Assembly: GCA_905235505.1 (NCBI GenBank)
Contig: CAJOMJ010000014.1
Coordinates: 24,008-88,007 of the forward strand
Origin: Paludibacteraceae bacterium
GTDB taxonomy: Bacteria > Bacteroidota > Bacteroidia > Bacteroidales > Paludibacteraceae
Length of the DNA stretch: 64,000 bases
Direction of reading: 5' to 3'
In this document: piece after piece, positions 26,701 through 34,696 of the stretch
Position numbering within the stretch: position 1 is the first letter of the stretch
Layout of the letters: the number at the start of each line of letters is the position of its first letter
Translations under genes and position numbers: made by a program
The notes under the pieces: model-generated
Database searches by the model: none
Seen by the model: only the letters and a program-made list of their open reading frames with translations
Told to the model about the DNA's origin: nothing

Positions 26701-27968
26701 TTGCTCAGAGAGACTTCCTCGACAAGGCAAAGCAGAACCAGTGGCTCTCGCCTGATACCACTGTGGTGCAACCGGCAATACGCTCCAACACTACCGACTT
26801 CGACATCAAGGTGAGTCTTGAGCCCTTCCCCGGATTCAAGATACAGGTGAACGGCAAACGCTATACTTCTTCCAGTTCGTCTATCATCTACACCTACGAA
26901 CAGATGCAGGAGACGATGACAGGGTCTTTCAATATAACACAAGTGGCTATTGCTACTGCTTTCGACAAGATAGGTAAGGCGGAGGACAATTTCCATTCCA
27001 ACTCTTTCGACCGTTTCCGTGAGTACCGTGATATAATGCAGGGGCGTGTGCAACAGCAATATGAAGGTGTGGTGTATCCTTCTTCGGGTTTCATGCGGGG
27101 CAGTGTGATGGCAGGCAAGCAATATGATGCAAGTCTCGGCAGAGTAAACCGCAACTCCGCCGATGTGCTTGTGCCCGCCTTCCTTGCCGCATACACAGGC
27201 AGAGACATTAACCGTATATCCACCAATCCTTTCCTCGGCATACTGAATATCCTGCCCAACTGGTCGGTGACCTATGACGGACTCGGCAAACTGCCGTGGA
27301 TGCGCGACCACTTCCGCTCTGTCAACCTCACTCACGCATACACTTGCAAGTATGCTATCGGCAGTTACGGCACATACTCTACATGGGTGGGGGTAGGCGA
27401 CGGCAAAAACAAACAGGTAGGTTTCGTGCGCGATGTGGAGACCGACATGCCTGTGCCGTCTTCAGCCTACGACATAGCAAGTGTGAGTCTGACAGAGCAA
27501 TTCTCACCGTTGATAGGTGTTAATATAGCGATGAAGAACTCGATGACTGCCAAGGTGGAATACCGCAAGCAGCGTAACCTTACACTCAATGTTACCTCCG
27601 CACAACTTATGGAGGGTGACACCAAGGAGTTTGTAGCGGGATTCGGTTATACAATCAAGAACCTCAGTTTTACTGCCAAGAACAAAGACGGAAGACAGAA
27701 GAAGGTAAGCAACGACCTTAAACTTGCGGTAGATGTAAGTTATAAAGACATCAAGACACTGCTTCGGAAGGTGGAGGAGGATATCACCCAGGCGAGTGCG
27801 GGCAACAAGGTTCTCGGTATAAAAGTGAGTGCCGACTATGTGCTCTCGCAGAAAGTGAACCTTCAGTTCTTCTACGACCACCAGGGCACCACTCCTCTCA
27901 TCTCCAGTTCGTATCCTATCCGCTCGGACAATGCAGGTATAAATATCAAGTTGATGCTGACAAGATAA
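23703..27968 (+). CDS. sprA: SprA/Sov outer-membrane translocon, C-terminal part
   Basis: Continuation of SprA in the +1 frame; the open frame translates as 1421 aa from an internal non-natural start. LGLNGLSTADEFQFESYANY at the join is the conserved SprA segment that should follow the N-terminal piece; the remainder is beta-barrel sequence with the conserved SNTTDFDIKVSLEPFPGFKI and VRFLMLIRKAQVTYRSTSS segments and ends in SDNAGINIKLMLTR, a C-terminal beta strand. Joined, the two parts give about 2490 residues, normal for SprA. No gene start signals are seen at 23703, so independent translation is unlikely. Confidence 0.85.
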   Translation: MGLNGLSTADEFQFESYANYVSQLRSKVNADVLARWEDDPYSPINDPAGDNYHYYRGTDYDRQELSVLERYKHYNGTEGNSPATEDNTESYGTAATLTPDIEDINADNTLSEYEKYYEYKVELRPEKLGVGKQYIAQEYVTKVKLQNGELVDVKWYQFKIPIRDPNVYQKVGGVRNFKSIRFVRLYMTGFKQETHLRFASFDLVRGEWRSYSKDLYPVSQPPITNAQMDVQAVNIEENSSKTPVNYVLPPGISRQTDPGMAQIIAQNEQAMVLRVHDLAPADARAVYKKTSYDMRQYKRMRMFVHAEQMPEDKTLSDGDLSIFIRLGSDMRMNYYEYEIPLTLTPEGLYNDGNDQDRRKVWPLENEFDFPFEVFTNAKVARNKAKRSGTAGVNNNEPYVIYDVANNHPENRITVMGNPTLGEVDNIMIGIRNKSGQPHSGEVWVNELRMSQFNEDGGVAATGNVALAVSDIAQVNMSGRVETAGYGSIESNVLDRNLDNRYQLSVSAALEAGRLFPEQAKLQIPLYFAYTNETLSPEYDPLDTDIKLSDNLDTYETKHEKDSVKAMSNTVQTSTNFSVTNAKVNIKSKKRDMFYDPANFSVSYSRMEQNKHTPELERDMQKEERGQFTYSYNFNPKPWEPFKKVQKVQKLKWISELNIYYLPQSWSFSTDMRRQYTHMRMRDFTGETGIQKQDLTFSKDWMWNRNFDFKYDLTKTLKFSFQSAMNSTIDEGQFTPEIIKDYNFTHDYYEAWRDTVRKSMKTMGLPYQYQQVFTASYSVPFNRFKIFDWMTANGSYNATYNWNRTALRNANSLEGETQTNLGNSISSMRSWQADGALNFETLYNKSKYLKQVNQRFSGRPQRSRFRPKTYTQTISIKADSTVQLSHRLASDKVQITVTDNNGRKVPVKTKIVDSDKIEISSKKNYNNLNVSVVTIDPNARTGAQTFGDVSVRFLMLIRKAQVTYRSTSSLVVPGFYPQAGFMGQRKIDGIYAPGFDFAFGFAQRDFLDKAKQNQWLSPDTTVVQPAIRSNTTDFDIKVSLEPFPGFKIQVNGKRYTSSSSSIIYTYEQMQETMTGSFNITQVAIATAFDKIGKAEDNFHSNSFDRFREYRDIMQGRVQQQYEGVVYPSSGFMRGSVMAGKQYDASLGRVNRNSADVLVPAFLAAYTGRDINRISTNPFLGILNILPNWSVTYDGLGKLPWMRDHFRSVNLTHAYTCKYAIGSYGTYSTWVGVGDGKNKQVGFVRDVETDMPVPSSAYDIASVSLTEQFSPLIGVNIAMKNSMTAKVEYRKQRNLTLNVTSAQLMEGDTKEFVAGFGYTIKNLSFTAKNKDGRQKKVSNDLKLAVDVSYKDIKTLLRKVEEDITQASAGNKVLGIKVSADYVLSQKVNLQFFYDHQGTTPLISSSYPIRSDNAGINIKLMLTR

Positions 27969-27997
27969 ACACGGGCGGTGACAATAGTGACTACAAA

Positions 27998-28029
27998 AAA
28001 AAGAGGGCGATATGTTCGTCCTCTTTTCT
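27998..28029. terminator. Bidirectional terminator between sprA and glyS
   Basis: AAAAAGAGGGCGA (27998-28010) pairs with TCGTCCTCTTTT (28016-28027) with one G-T pair and a 5-nt loop; A and T runs flank the stem, so it can end transcription of both convergent genes. Confidence 0.82.
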
Positions 28030-28047
28030 TTAATGTATTGCCGAGTG

Positions 28048-29592
28048 TCAGCAGAGTTTCCGTAGCAACTGTTTCATGTCCACTGCCTGAGCAATCATGT
28101 CTTTGAGTTTGTCTATGGGGACACGCTCCTGCTTCATGGTGTCGCGGAAACGGACAGTGACGCAGTTGTCGGTGAGTGTGTCGTGGTCAACGGTGATGCA
28201 GAACGGAGTACCGATAGCATCCTGACGGCGATAACGCTTGCCGATAGAGTCTTTCTCATCGTATGTAGTCTTGAAGTCGAAGCGGAGCAAATCCATCACT
28301 TCGCGTGCTTTCTCGGGCAGACCGTCTTTTCTTACAAGGGGCATCACGCAGGCTTTCACGGGTGCAAGTACGGGCGGCAGATTGAGCACTACGCGGCTGT
28401 CACCTCCCTCTAACTGCTCTTCTTTGTATGCGGCACACATCACGCTCAGGAACATACGGTCAACACCGATACTGGTCTCAATGACATACGGAGTGTAGCT
28501 CTGGTTGAGTTCGGGGTCGAAGTACTCTATCTTCTTGCCCGAATACTTGGCATGCTGACTCAAGTCGAAGTTAGTACGCGAGTGAATACCCTCCACTTCT
28601 TTGAAACCGAAAGGCATGAGGAACTCAATGTCGGTAGCAGCATTGGCATAGTGGGCAAGTTTCTCATGGTCGTGGAAACGGTATTTCTCATCGCCCAAAC
28701 CGAGAGCCTTATGCCAGCGGAGGCGGAACTGTTTCCAATACTCGAACCACTCCAACTCTGAGCCCGGGCGCACGAAGAACTGCATCTCCATCTGCTCGAA
28801 CTCACGCATACGGAACACAAACTGCCGTGCCACTATCTCGTTGCGGAAGGCTTTGCCTATCTGAGCGATACCAAAAGGAATCTTCATGCGGCCTGTCTTC
28901 TGCACGTTGAGGAAATTGACGAATATACCTTGTGCAGTCTCAGGGCGGAGATATATTTTCATTGCGCCGTCGGCAGTGGAACCCATTTCAGTCTGGAACA
29001 TAAGGTTGAACTGGCGCACATCTGTCCAGTTGCGTGTGCCGCTGATGGGGCAGACAATCTCCTCGTCGATGATTATCTGCTTCAGTTCTGCAAGGTCGTT
29101 GGCGTTCATGGCTTTCGAGTAGCGTTCATGGAGTGCGTCACGCTTCTCTATATGCTCTTTTACGCGGGGATTGGTCTGGCAGAACAGTTCGGCATCGAAA
29201 CTCTCACCAAAGCGTTTGGCGGCTTTCTCCACCTCTTTCTGTATCTTCTCGTCGTATTTGGCTATCTGGTCCTCAATGAGAACGTCTGCACGGTAACGCT
29301 TCTTGGAGTCGCGGTTGTCGATGAGTGGGTCGTTAAAAGCATCTACGTGTCCGGATGCTTTCCATGTGGTGGGGTGCATGAAGATGGAGGCATCTATGCC
29401 GACGATGTTCTCGTTGAGCAGAGTCATTGCCTGCCACCAGTATTGTTTTATGTTGTTTTTCAGTTCGACACCGTTTTGTCCGTAGTCATAGACAGCGCCG
29501 AGTCCGTCGTAGATTTCGCTGCTTGGGAATACAAATCCGTACTCTTTGCAGTGTGCTACCATTTTCTTGAAGGTTTCTTCTTGTGTTGCCAT
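28048..29592 (-). CDS. glyS: Glycine--tRNA ligase (single-chain, dimeric type)
   Basis: Charges tRNA-Gly with glycine. The 514-aa chain is the eukaryotic/archaeal-like homodimeric enzyme. Class II motif 2 is seen as AFRNEIVARQFVFRMREFEQ near residue 248, motif 3 as SIGVDRMFLSVM near 375, and the anticodon-binding domain covers the last 110 residues (PPVLAPVKACVMPLVRKDGL). The promoter is at 29718-29749. It ends at the terminator shared with sprA. Confidence 0.96.
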   Translation of the reverse strand: MATQEETFKKMVAHCKEYGFVFPSSEIYDGLGAVYDYGQNGVELKNNIKQYWWQAMTLLNENIVGIDASIFMHPTTWKASGHVDAFNDPLIDNRDSKKRYRADVLIEDQIAKYDEKIQKEVEKAAKRFGESFDAELFCQTNPRVKEHIEKRDALHERYSKAMNANDLAELKQIIIDEEIVCPISGTRNWTDVRQFNLMFQTEMGSTADGAMKIYLRPETAQGIFVNFLNVQKTGRMKIPFGIAQIGKAFRNEIVARQFVFRMREFEQMEMQFFVRPGSELEWFEYWKQFRLRWHKALGLGDEKYRFHDHEKLAHYANAATDIEFLMPFGFKEVEGIHSRTNFDLSQHAKYSGKKIEYFDPELNQSYTPYVIETSIGVDRMFLSVMCAAYKEEQLEGGDSRVVLNLPPVLAPVKACVMPLVRKDGLPEKAREVMDLLRFDFKTTYDEKDSIGKRYRRQDAIGTPFCITVDHDTLTDNCVTVRFRDTMKQERVPIDKLKDMIAQAVDMKQLLRKLC

Positions 29593-29717
29593 ATATGTTT
29601 TGTTTTAGTGTATTATCATATTGTATTCTTTCATGCGGAGTTGTTGACTCATAGTGAGAATTGTTCTCAAACTATCAACTGATAAACTCTCCGACTTATC
29701 CCAACTGATTTGGCATG

Positions 29718-29749
29718 CAAAATTATAGTTTTTTTGTGACTTATGCAAA
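29718..29749 (-). promoter_or_regulatory. glyS promoter
   Basis: Minus strand TTTG (29746-29749), 20 bases, TAATTTTG (29718-29725). The leader of about 120 nt contains a short GAGAA/TTCTC hairpin at 29661-29672 but no recognised riboswitch. Confidence 0.7.
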
Positions 29750-29797
29750 TCTTCAGCAAAGAGCATTATGTGTTCGGCATGGTGAAGCGAGAATTTA

Positions 29798-29829
29798 TTT
29801 GCAGGTGTGATGAATTTGTAATATCTTTG
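29798..29829 (+). promoter_or_regulatory. Promoter of the OB-fold protein gene
   Basis: TTTG (29798-29801), 20 bases, TATCTTTG (29822-29829). The ATG at 29837 is only 7 bases after the -7 box, so the transcript should be leaderless or nearly so. This divergent promoter lies next to that of glyS. Confidence 0.72.
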
Positions 29830-29836
29830 CACCGAA

Positions 29837-30220
29837 ATGAGAACACGAATATTTGTTATAGCCGTCATGATGACAATGGCGGCTTTTGCACAGGAAAACA
29901 AGATGGATATGGAACCATTGGAAGCTAAACAACTGTACGATGCATTCAAGCAGAATGCCGCAGAGCCCTATATGGGCAAACAGCAGATAACCGGTATCGC
30001 TACCTATGTAGGGCCTGATGTGTACGGTCTGCCCTCAGTGGAACTCTCTGAGAGCCGTGATGCCAGCGGACGGGTGCTATGTGTTCTGCCTTTCTCTGAC
30101 TATCTCAAACTAAGGAAGGTGAAAAAGGGGATGACGCTGACAATGGAGGGCAATGTGCTTGGCTTTGCCGAACAATATGATATTGTAGTGGTGAAGCAAT
30201 GTAAGATAGTCGGCGAATAA
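29837..30220 (+). CDS. Small exported OB-fold (tRNA_anti-like) protein
   Basis: A 127-aa protein with a signal peptide ending near AFAQ (residue 19). The mature part (residues about 33-125) has the strand pattern of the tRNA_anti-like OB-fold family: a Q-x-I-x-G-I-A strand, then VLCVLPFSDYLKLRKVKKGMTL and a closing VVVKQCKIV strand. Such proteins are common, short and of unknown function in Bacteroidetes; a periplasmic place is inferred from the signal. It is a stand-alone gene. Confidence 0.72.
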   Translation: MRTRIFVIAVMMTMAAFAQENKMDMEPLEAKQLYDAFKQNAAEPYMGKQQITGIATYVGPDVYGLPSVELSESRDASGRVLCVLPFSDYLKLRKVKKGMTLTMEGNVLGFAEQYDIVVVKQCKIVGE

Positions 30221-30244
30221 ATTTGTGCCAATCTTCTGCCTCGT

Positions 30245-30754
30245 AACCGCCATTCCGCCAATTCCGCCAAGTCCTCGGAAATAGTTTCGTACTTGTAAAT
30301 GCTTGTTGAAATACGCCCTAACTTGCTATTGATTAACTGATTGCGCGAGAGTACCCTGCTGCGTGTCGGGAGGCTCATAGAAATCTCGCGAACATTTTTT
30401 GGTTAAGTATAGGGGACTCCGTGACAGGCAGATTGAAGGAGTATATTTTCTGCAAAATGTGGTATTGAGTGCATTCTTTGTACTCTGTTCCGGGTAATAT
30501 CTGCTCCGCTTTTGTCGTGTGGGTATGTGGACGATGATGTATAAGAGTTGGGATCTTCACCGGAGCAGTATATCTCTTGCGGCAGGACGTTACTAACAGA
30601 GTGTGCTATCTGCAGACCCTTTGCAAGGAGTCCGGAAATGTTCGCGAGATTCAAATCGGGGGTGATGTTTAACATGACAACATCTTCATTATCTGCTACT
30701 TGTTGGTTAACCACCATTTTTCGAGGACTTGGCGGAATTGGCGGAATGGCGGTT
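30245..30754. repeat. 510-bp element with 33-bp perfect terminal inverted repeats
   Basis: AACCGCCATTCCGCCAATTC and the rest of a 33-base arm (30245-30277) recur in perfect inverse at 30722-30754. Inside, a second inverted pair of 16 bp (AATCTCGCGAACATTT at 30382-30397, its complement at 30636-30651) is nested. No target duplication is visible at the ends. The minus strand has an open frame (30403-30717, 104 codons) of unlikely coding value. It could be a miniature transposable element or a two-stage foldback RNA. It fills most of the 740-bp gap before the tRNA gene; 30755-30919 shows nothing else. Confidence 0.7.
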
Positions 30755-30919
30755 GGGAGAGGTTGTAGTCAATGGTGGTTGTATGGGGGCAGAATGACAG
30801 TTGCCGGTTCAACGGGACAGGAGAGAGTAGGCTTGAGCTTAGGGTGAGCTTAGGGTGGCGAGGTGTAACAGTGTAGTATGTATATTGTTGGCGAGTTGGT
30901 TAGAAAAAACACAAAATAT

Positions 30920-30950
30920 TTTGCGGATTCAAATATTTGTCGTACCTTTG
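30920..30950 (+). promoter_or_regulatory. tRNA-Leu promoter
   Basis: TTTG (30920-30923), 19 bases, TACCTTTG (30943-30950), 11 bases before the tRNA 5' end. Confidence 0.75.
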
Positions 30951-30961
30951 CACCCGCTTTT

Positions 30962-31045
30962 GCCCAGATGGCGGAATCGGTAGACGCGCTGGTCTCAAAC
31001 ACCAGTAGGTTCACCCCTGTGCCGGTTCGACCCCGGCTCTGGGTA
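30962..31045 (+). tRNA. tRNA-Leu (anticodon CAA)
   Basis: An 84-nt class II tRNA. Acceptor GCCCAGA (30962-30968) pairs with TCTGGGT (31038-31044) with one G-T pair at the end; discriminator A; anticodon stem CTGGT/ACCAG holds the loop CTCAAAC with anticodon CAA at 30996-30998; a long 15-nt variable region follows; the T arm is GCCGG-TTCGACC-CCGGC. CCA is not encoded. It reads UUG codons. Confidence 0.95.
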
Positions 31046-31050
31046 CTGAG

Positions 31051-31087
31051 GCGGGGAAAGAGTCATTTCTTTCCCCGCTAACTTTTT
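31051..31087 (+). terminator. tRNA-Leu terminator
   Basis: GCGGGGAAAG (31051-31060) and CTTTCCCCGC (31069-31078) form a perfect 10-bp stem followed by T6 (31083-31088). The remaining bases to 31292 show no gene. Confidence 0.85.
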
Positions 31088-31292
31088 TACTTTCGTAACT
31101 CCCTGGTTTGCTGACAGATTATGTCAAGCACCTTGTAGTAGCCTGTGGTTTGATAATTATTTCCGTGAAATTCGATTTTTTTTCGGGAAATATCGAACCA
31201 AGCAGTTAGATTTTAGTTCCTACATGAGCGTCCCTAATGTACCGTTCCATATTGTCTAACGCTGTTTCATGTCGGACTTTTCGGTTATGTTG

Positions 31293-32393
31293 CTACTTAT
31301 CTTCATCATTGTTTTTCCTTGTGTTAAGGACAAAGTGTTCTATCAGACTGAAAGAGATGTCTCTTTCATCGGGGAATGTCTCAAGAACATTGATAAATTT
31401 GAAACAATTTATCTCAGTTTCCAACTCTCTAATACGCTTGGTTAGAGGCATAAGTTTCTTTTGGTACGTTAAGTTATCTATTTGTCCGCTTTTTAGTTCT
31501 GCTTTCAAATCTCTTTTCTGTTCTTTCAGTTGCTCAATTTCCATTGTGGCACTTGTTTTCAAGGTCTCATACTCTGCGTAGAACTTACGGATTTTGTCCT
31601 CATTATATCTTATCAGAGTGTCCGTGTACTTATTGTACCACATATCACGCTCTTCTTTGATTTGCTCTATGCGCATGTTGGAAACTTCTATCTCATGGGT
31701 CATGTACTGCATTTCTATCGTGTGAGCATAATCTATGTTATTGTCTTCCTCTTGGTTTAATATATCAAGAACTTCTTGTAGCGTGTATGCCTGATAGAGT
31801 TGCTTTGCCTCAGCATAGCGGTTGTTGATGCGTGTAAATGGGCCCGAATGCGCATAAAATGATGATAAGTAAACTATTTCAGTCTCTCCGTCCTCACGCA
31901 CAGCTGCACATTTATTTATCCCACTCAAAGGGCTACCTGCAAGGCGATAGACAAGACTTTTCCTCCCTGTGCTATCTGTCCTCATTGCTTCTTCCACAAT
32001 CGACCACCATTCAAGATAAATTCCCAACGTGGGATTTCTGAAACCTGAGATTCCGGTGTATGCTAAACCACTCTGAATAGGTATGCGACACAAAAACATA
32101 CGGCTATCACTCATTATGCGTTCCTTGTGCGCCAACAGGTAAAAAGCGTTTTTGATAAAAAGTTGCTCTTGTTCCTCAGCCTCTTCTGACTTAGGAGGTA
32201 CAGGTTGCGGCTTTATAGTTCCTACGTTCAGATATTGTCCTGTTTTGTCTAATTCTAAATGGTCTTCATCTATCTTGTCAGGTGCTTGTGCTGCAAGTGG
32301 ATAGCAATCAAGCATACGACCATCCCAAAGAATGATTTTATTTTGAGGGAACACTTCTTGTTCCCTTTTTTCAAATTCTGTGAATAAACTCAT
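31293..32393 (-). CDS. Uncharacterised protein with C-terminal coiled coil
   Basis: A 366-aa soluble protein, not recognised. Residues about 80-205 form a mixed alpha/beta region (GLAYTGISGFRNPTLGIYLE; LVYRLAGSPLSGINKCAAV), followed by INNRYAEAKQLYQAYTLQEV. From about 225 to 345 the sequence is heptad-rich and charged (IRKFYAEYETLKTSATMEIE), a predicted long coiled coil. It follows the NADAR gene by 3 bp, so the two are co-translated and probably work together. A+T content and position beside a tRNA suggest an accessory gene. A role in phage defence or NAD/ADP-ribose metabolism is a guess from the neighbour only. Confidence 0.7.
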   Translation of the reverse strand: MSLFTEFEKREQEVFPQNKIILWDGRMLDCYPLAAQAPDKIDEDHLELDKTGQYLNVGTIKPQPVPPKSEEAEEQEQLFIKNAFYLLAHKERIMSDSRMFLCRIPIQSGLAYTGISGFRNPTLGIYLEWWSIVEEAMRTDSTGRKSLVYRLAGSPLSGINKCAAVREDGETEIVYLSSFYAHSGPFTRINNRYAEAKQLYQAYTLQEVLDILNQEEDNNIDYAHTIEMQYMTHEIEVSNMRIEQIKEERDMWYNKYTDTLIRYNEDKIRKFYAEYETLKTSATMEIEQLKEQKRDLKAELKSGQIDNLTYQKKLMPLTKRIRELETEINCFKFINVLETFPDERDISFSLIEHFVLNTRKNNDEDK

Positions 32394-32396
32394 AAC

Positions 32397-33137
32397 TTAG
32401 CAATTTTCAAAAGTTAATAATTCCCCTAAAATATAGATGTTTGAACGTCTGAGGAGGTCATAATCTATCTGAGGTTCTGTCTTCTCTCTGATGCAGTCTC
32501 TGCATAGCATAAGGATTTTGCCAATGTTGTTTTGCCCTTTCCACACCCCGATGTTGTTGATTTTGTTGGTCTCGACATTGATGATATGGTCTCGCTCCTT
32601 GCGTTTCAAATCCTTGTGACGTTCCGTTAGTACGGTTGCAAGGTTGGCTCGTTTGTTCTCCAACTCCAAATTCTTACAGCCCCAAATATTGGCACTATCC
32701 CACTTGTCGGATGTTGTGTTTTCTACGAGAATAGCATCTTGTGGTATTTGAAGCAAGAGTTTACGGAAGTCTTCATTTCCCTTGCACTTCTGCCACACAC
32801 AATAGAGCATCCATTGCAGTCGGAAGTCGGCAAAATCAGGTCTGACAGATTTACGAAAACGAGATTTACCGAATCGTTTTGCTCCGAATCCACTTGTGTA
32901 TGACAATAGGCACTCTTGGATGAAACGATGCTCTTCTGTGTTATTCGACCACTCACCGCACAGATACAAACGCTCACTGTCCTTCCAAACTCTGCCTCCG
33001 CACTCATAAGGGAATCCTCCTGCCATATTGGAGATACAAAGGTTAATGCCGTTCACTATGTCTTTCGCAAATTTGAAAGACCAAACTTGTGGGGAGGCAA
33101 TATATTCCTCCTCACGACCTAAATAATAGTTCTTCAT
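32397..33137 (-). CDS. NADAR-domain protein (YbiA-like glycosidase family)
   Basis: A 246-aa protein. Residues about 28-165 match the NADAR/YbiA fold: INLCISNMAGGFPYECGG near the start, HRFIQECLLSYTSGFGAKRF in the middle, then RPDFADFRLQWMLYCVWQKC, LLLQIPQDAILVENTTSDKW and the terminal WG. NADAR proteins split N-glycosidic bonds of ADP-ribose or riboflavin intermediates, and some act as antitoxins that reverse guanine ADP-ribosylation. The last 80 residues are an extra region of unknown role. It is coupled to the gene at 31293 and follows a broken NADAR paralogue; a promoter lies at 33728-33759. Confidence 0.72.
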   Translation of the reverse strand: MKNYYLGREEEYIASPQVWSFKFAKDIVNGINLCISNMAGGFPYECGGRVWKDSERLYLCGEWSNNTEEHRFIQECLLSYTSGFGAKRFGKSRFRKSVRPDFADFRLQWMLYCVWQKCKGNEDFRKLLLQIPQDAILVENTTSDKWDSANIWGCKNLELENKRANLATVLTERHKDLKRKERDHIINVETNKINNIGVWKGQNNIGKILMLCRDCIREKTEPQIDYDLLRRSNIYILGELLTFENC

Positions 33138-33174
33138 ATAGTCTTAACGTATTTGTTAAATGTTAGTTCTTTGA

Positions 33175-33563
33175 TTAAAAGGTTGATATGTGATTTCTGA
33201 AACAAAGCATAGTCAATAGGTGGCTCTGCACGTTAAACTGTTCCCAATCAAGGCGTATGAGGCTTTCATGGGGCTTGCGAATGCATCGCTTCGCCTGTAA
33301 GCCGTTGTTGTTGAACTGCAATTCATGCTGAATAGCAAGGTGTTGCATAGAACCCGATGAGAAAGCCCCTGCTATGTAGGCACACTCTCTATTATTGAAG
33401 TGAACCACTTGTAAATCAAAGCAGAAGCCACGAACCATGTTGCCAAGAGGCAACGATAAACCTGCCCTCACATCATATCTATGACGGAAAGCAAACAATT
33501 CGGTGAAAAAGCATTGTATGCTTCCTCACGTACCAAAAAGTCATAAAAATCTTGTAATTTCAT
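33175..33563 (-). pseudogene. Broken NADAR paralogue
   Basis: From ATG at 33563 the frame reads MKLQDFYDFLVREEAYNAF and is lost at a T5 run (about 33508-33513); the +1 frame continues FTELFAFRHRYDVRAGLSLP and HLAIQHELQFNNNGLQAKRC, which lines up with the middle of the intact NADAR gene downstream (LYLCGEWSNN and IQECLLSYTSGFGAKRF). It ends at ISTF without the C-terminal half that carries the WG motif. So it has both a frameshift and a truncation. A tandem duplication followed by decay is likely. Confidence 0.65.
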
Positions 33564-33727
33564 AAATTTATATTTTAATTAAGTGAATATCAAATACCTA
33601 ATTCATTAATTAGCATCGATTTTCCCACCGTGGCCCTTATGAAAGGCTCGGTTGGAGCTTTACTTAAAAAGTCTCTTGATGCTTCGATATCTCAAAGAAC
33701 CTATGCCAATCTTCCGAAAAGCGAGTG

Positions 33728-33759
33728 CAAAATTAGAAAAAATATTTGAGATAGCCAAA
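33728..33759 (-). promoter_or_regulatory. Promoter of the NADAR locus
   Basis: Minus strand TTTG (33756-33759), 20 bases, TAATTTTG (33728-33735). The leader to 33563 is about 160 nt. The remaining bases from 33564 to 33951 show no gene; 33865-33890 resembles an IS end. Confidence 0.65.
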
Positions 33760-33864
33760 AAAATCATCACTATAATTTGTTAAAGGGAAAGAATATTGTT
33801 CCTAAGCACACACATTAGTGTCCACTAAATCAAAATTATAATAGTTGTTAACATGTATATTTAT

Positions 33865-33890
33865 AAGGGAATTATATAGCAGTTTGCACC
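33865..33890. repeat. Decayed copy of the IS1595 terminal repeat
   Basis: AAGGGAATTATATAGCAGTT and the next six bases match the left end of the IS at 34566 with a few changes (GCAGTTTGCACC for GGAGTTAGCACT). It lies exactly 700 bp upstream in the same orientation. It may mark an older insertion or a longer ancestral element that included the gene at 33952. Confidence 0.6.
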
Positions 33891-33951
33891 AATTTTATTT
33901 TAACCTGCTAAAAACAGCGGGTTAAAATATGCTCGTCAATATAGTATAATA

Positions 33952-34464
33952 CTACAATGACAATACGTATTGTGTGATTTTATTGATATCTCTTAACAGG
34001 ACTACTCTTATAATATCACTCTTTGCCTTGATACAGTCCATTATACACTGCATAACAGGTTCGGAATTAACATCTATTCCTTCGATAATAAATTTGTTGG
34101 CTATAGTCAATAATAGAAATTGCGGATTGTCGTAATCCTCATCAGCCCACACTTCTTCAAATACTTTTTGACGCGCTTCAATACTATCGTTACCTTTCAT
34201 AGATAATCTTGATATTGACAACATATGCCCGCGTAGTTCATCTGACCAATGCTTCTTATATTGTTCTTGTGCAATAAGTGAGCAATATCGAACTAAACAC
34301 CAACTCTCCAACAACTGGCATGACACATCTCTAACTCTTTCCTTATAGGTTTTCCTCGGCAAAGCCATTCCGGTTAATAATGGTCTTTCTTGTAGTACTC
34401 GTGTAATAGTCTCTTTTACTTAACGAAGTTGACTTTCTGTTAATGTTATAGTTTTCTTGCTCAT
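33952..34464 (-). pseudogene. Tagged small-protein gene with a premature stop
   Basis: From ATG at 34464 the frame reads MSKKTITLTESQLR, then TAA at 34420-34422, then VKETITRVLQERPLLTGMAL and on in the same frame to 33952. The first residues carry the TESQLR tag found in two other genes of this region. A -7 box TATATTTG (34499-34506) upstream fits the start at 34464, not the internal ATG at 34368. The internal frame 33952-34368 (138 aa, helical, e.g. YKERVRDVSCQLLESWCLV) may still be expressed on its own. No function is recognised. Confidence 0.6.
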
Positions 34465-34498
34465 ATGAATATGATTCTATAAATAGTTAAATCCACTG

Positions 34499-34506
34499 CA
34501 AATATA
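34499..34506 (-). promoter_or_regulatory. -7 box of the tagged gene at 34464
   Basis: TATATTTG on the minus strand, 35 bp before the ATG at 34464. No TTTG is found at the usual distance, so the promoter is weaker or degenerate. Confidence 0.4.
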
Positions 34507-34644
34507 CAAAAAAATCTGATATATACGAATTTTCGGGAAATAATATTCAATATAATCTTAAAAATAGGGAATTATATAGGAGTTAGCACTAAATTACTAT
34601 AATTTCCCATACAAATATACATAAAACTGATCAAAAATAAAACA

Positions 34645-34677
34645 AAACCGTCAAGATATTTGGCGGTTTCATTTTTT
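34645..34677 (+). terminator. Hairpin terminator near the IS left end
   Basis: AAACCGTCAA (34645-34654) pairs with TTGGCGGTTT (34660-34669) with one G-T pair, 5-nt loop, followed by CA and T8. It would stop transcription entering the IS from the left. Its right arm overlaps the -33 box of the RNA promoter. Confidence 0.7.
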
Positions 34678-34691
34678 TTGTAGTACCTTTG
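34659..34691 (+). promoter_or_regulatory. Promoter of the candidate RNA gene
   Basis: TTTG (34659-34662), 21 bases, TACCTTTG (34684-34691). A start near 34697 gives a transcript of about 190 nt up to the terminator. Confidence 0.65.
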
Positions 34692-34696
34692 TACAC

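Noticed and set aside
26082-27335. 417-codon open frame on the minus strand inside sprA
   Set aside because: It is antisense to conserved SprA sequence, has no promoter or family features, and is explained by codon bias of the real gene.
28048-29717. T-box or other riboswitch before glyS
   Set aside because: Only a 5-bp hairpin is seen in the leader; T-boxes are not expected in this phylum and no conserved T-box sequence is present.
30403-30717. 104-codon minus-strand frame inside the foldback element
   Set aside because: No recognised domain and no promoter; the nested inverted repeats explain the sequence better. Kept as possible, not listed as a gene.
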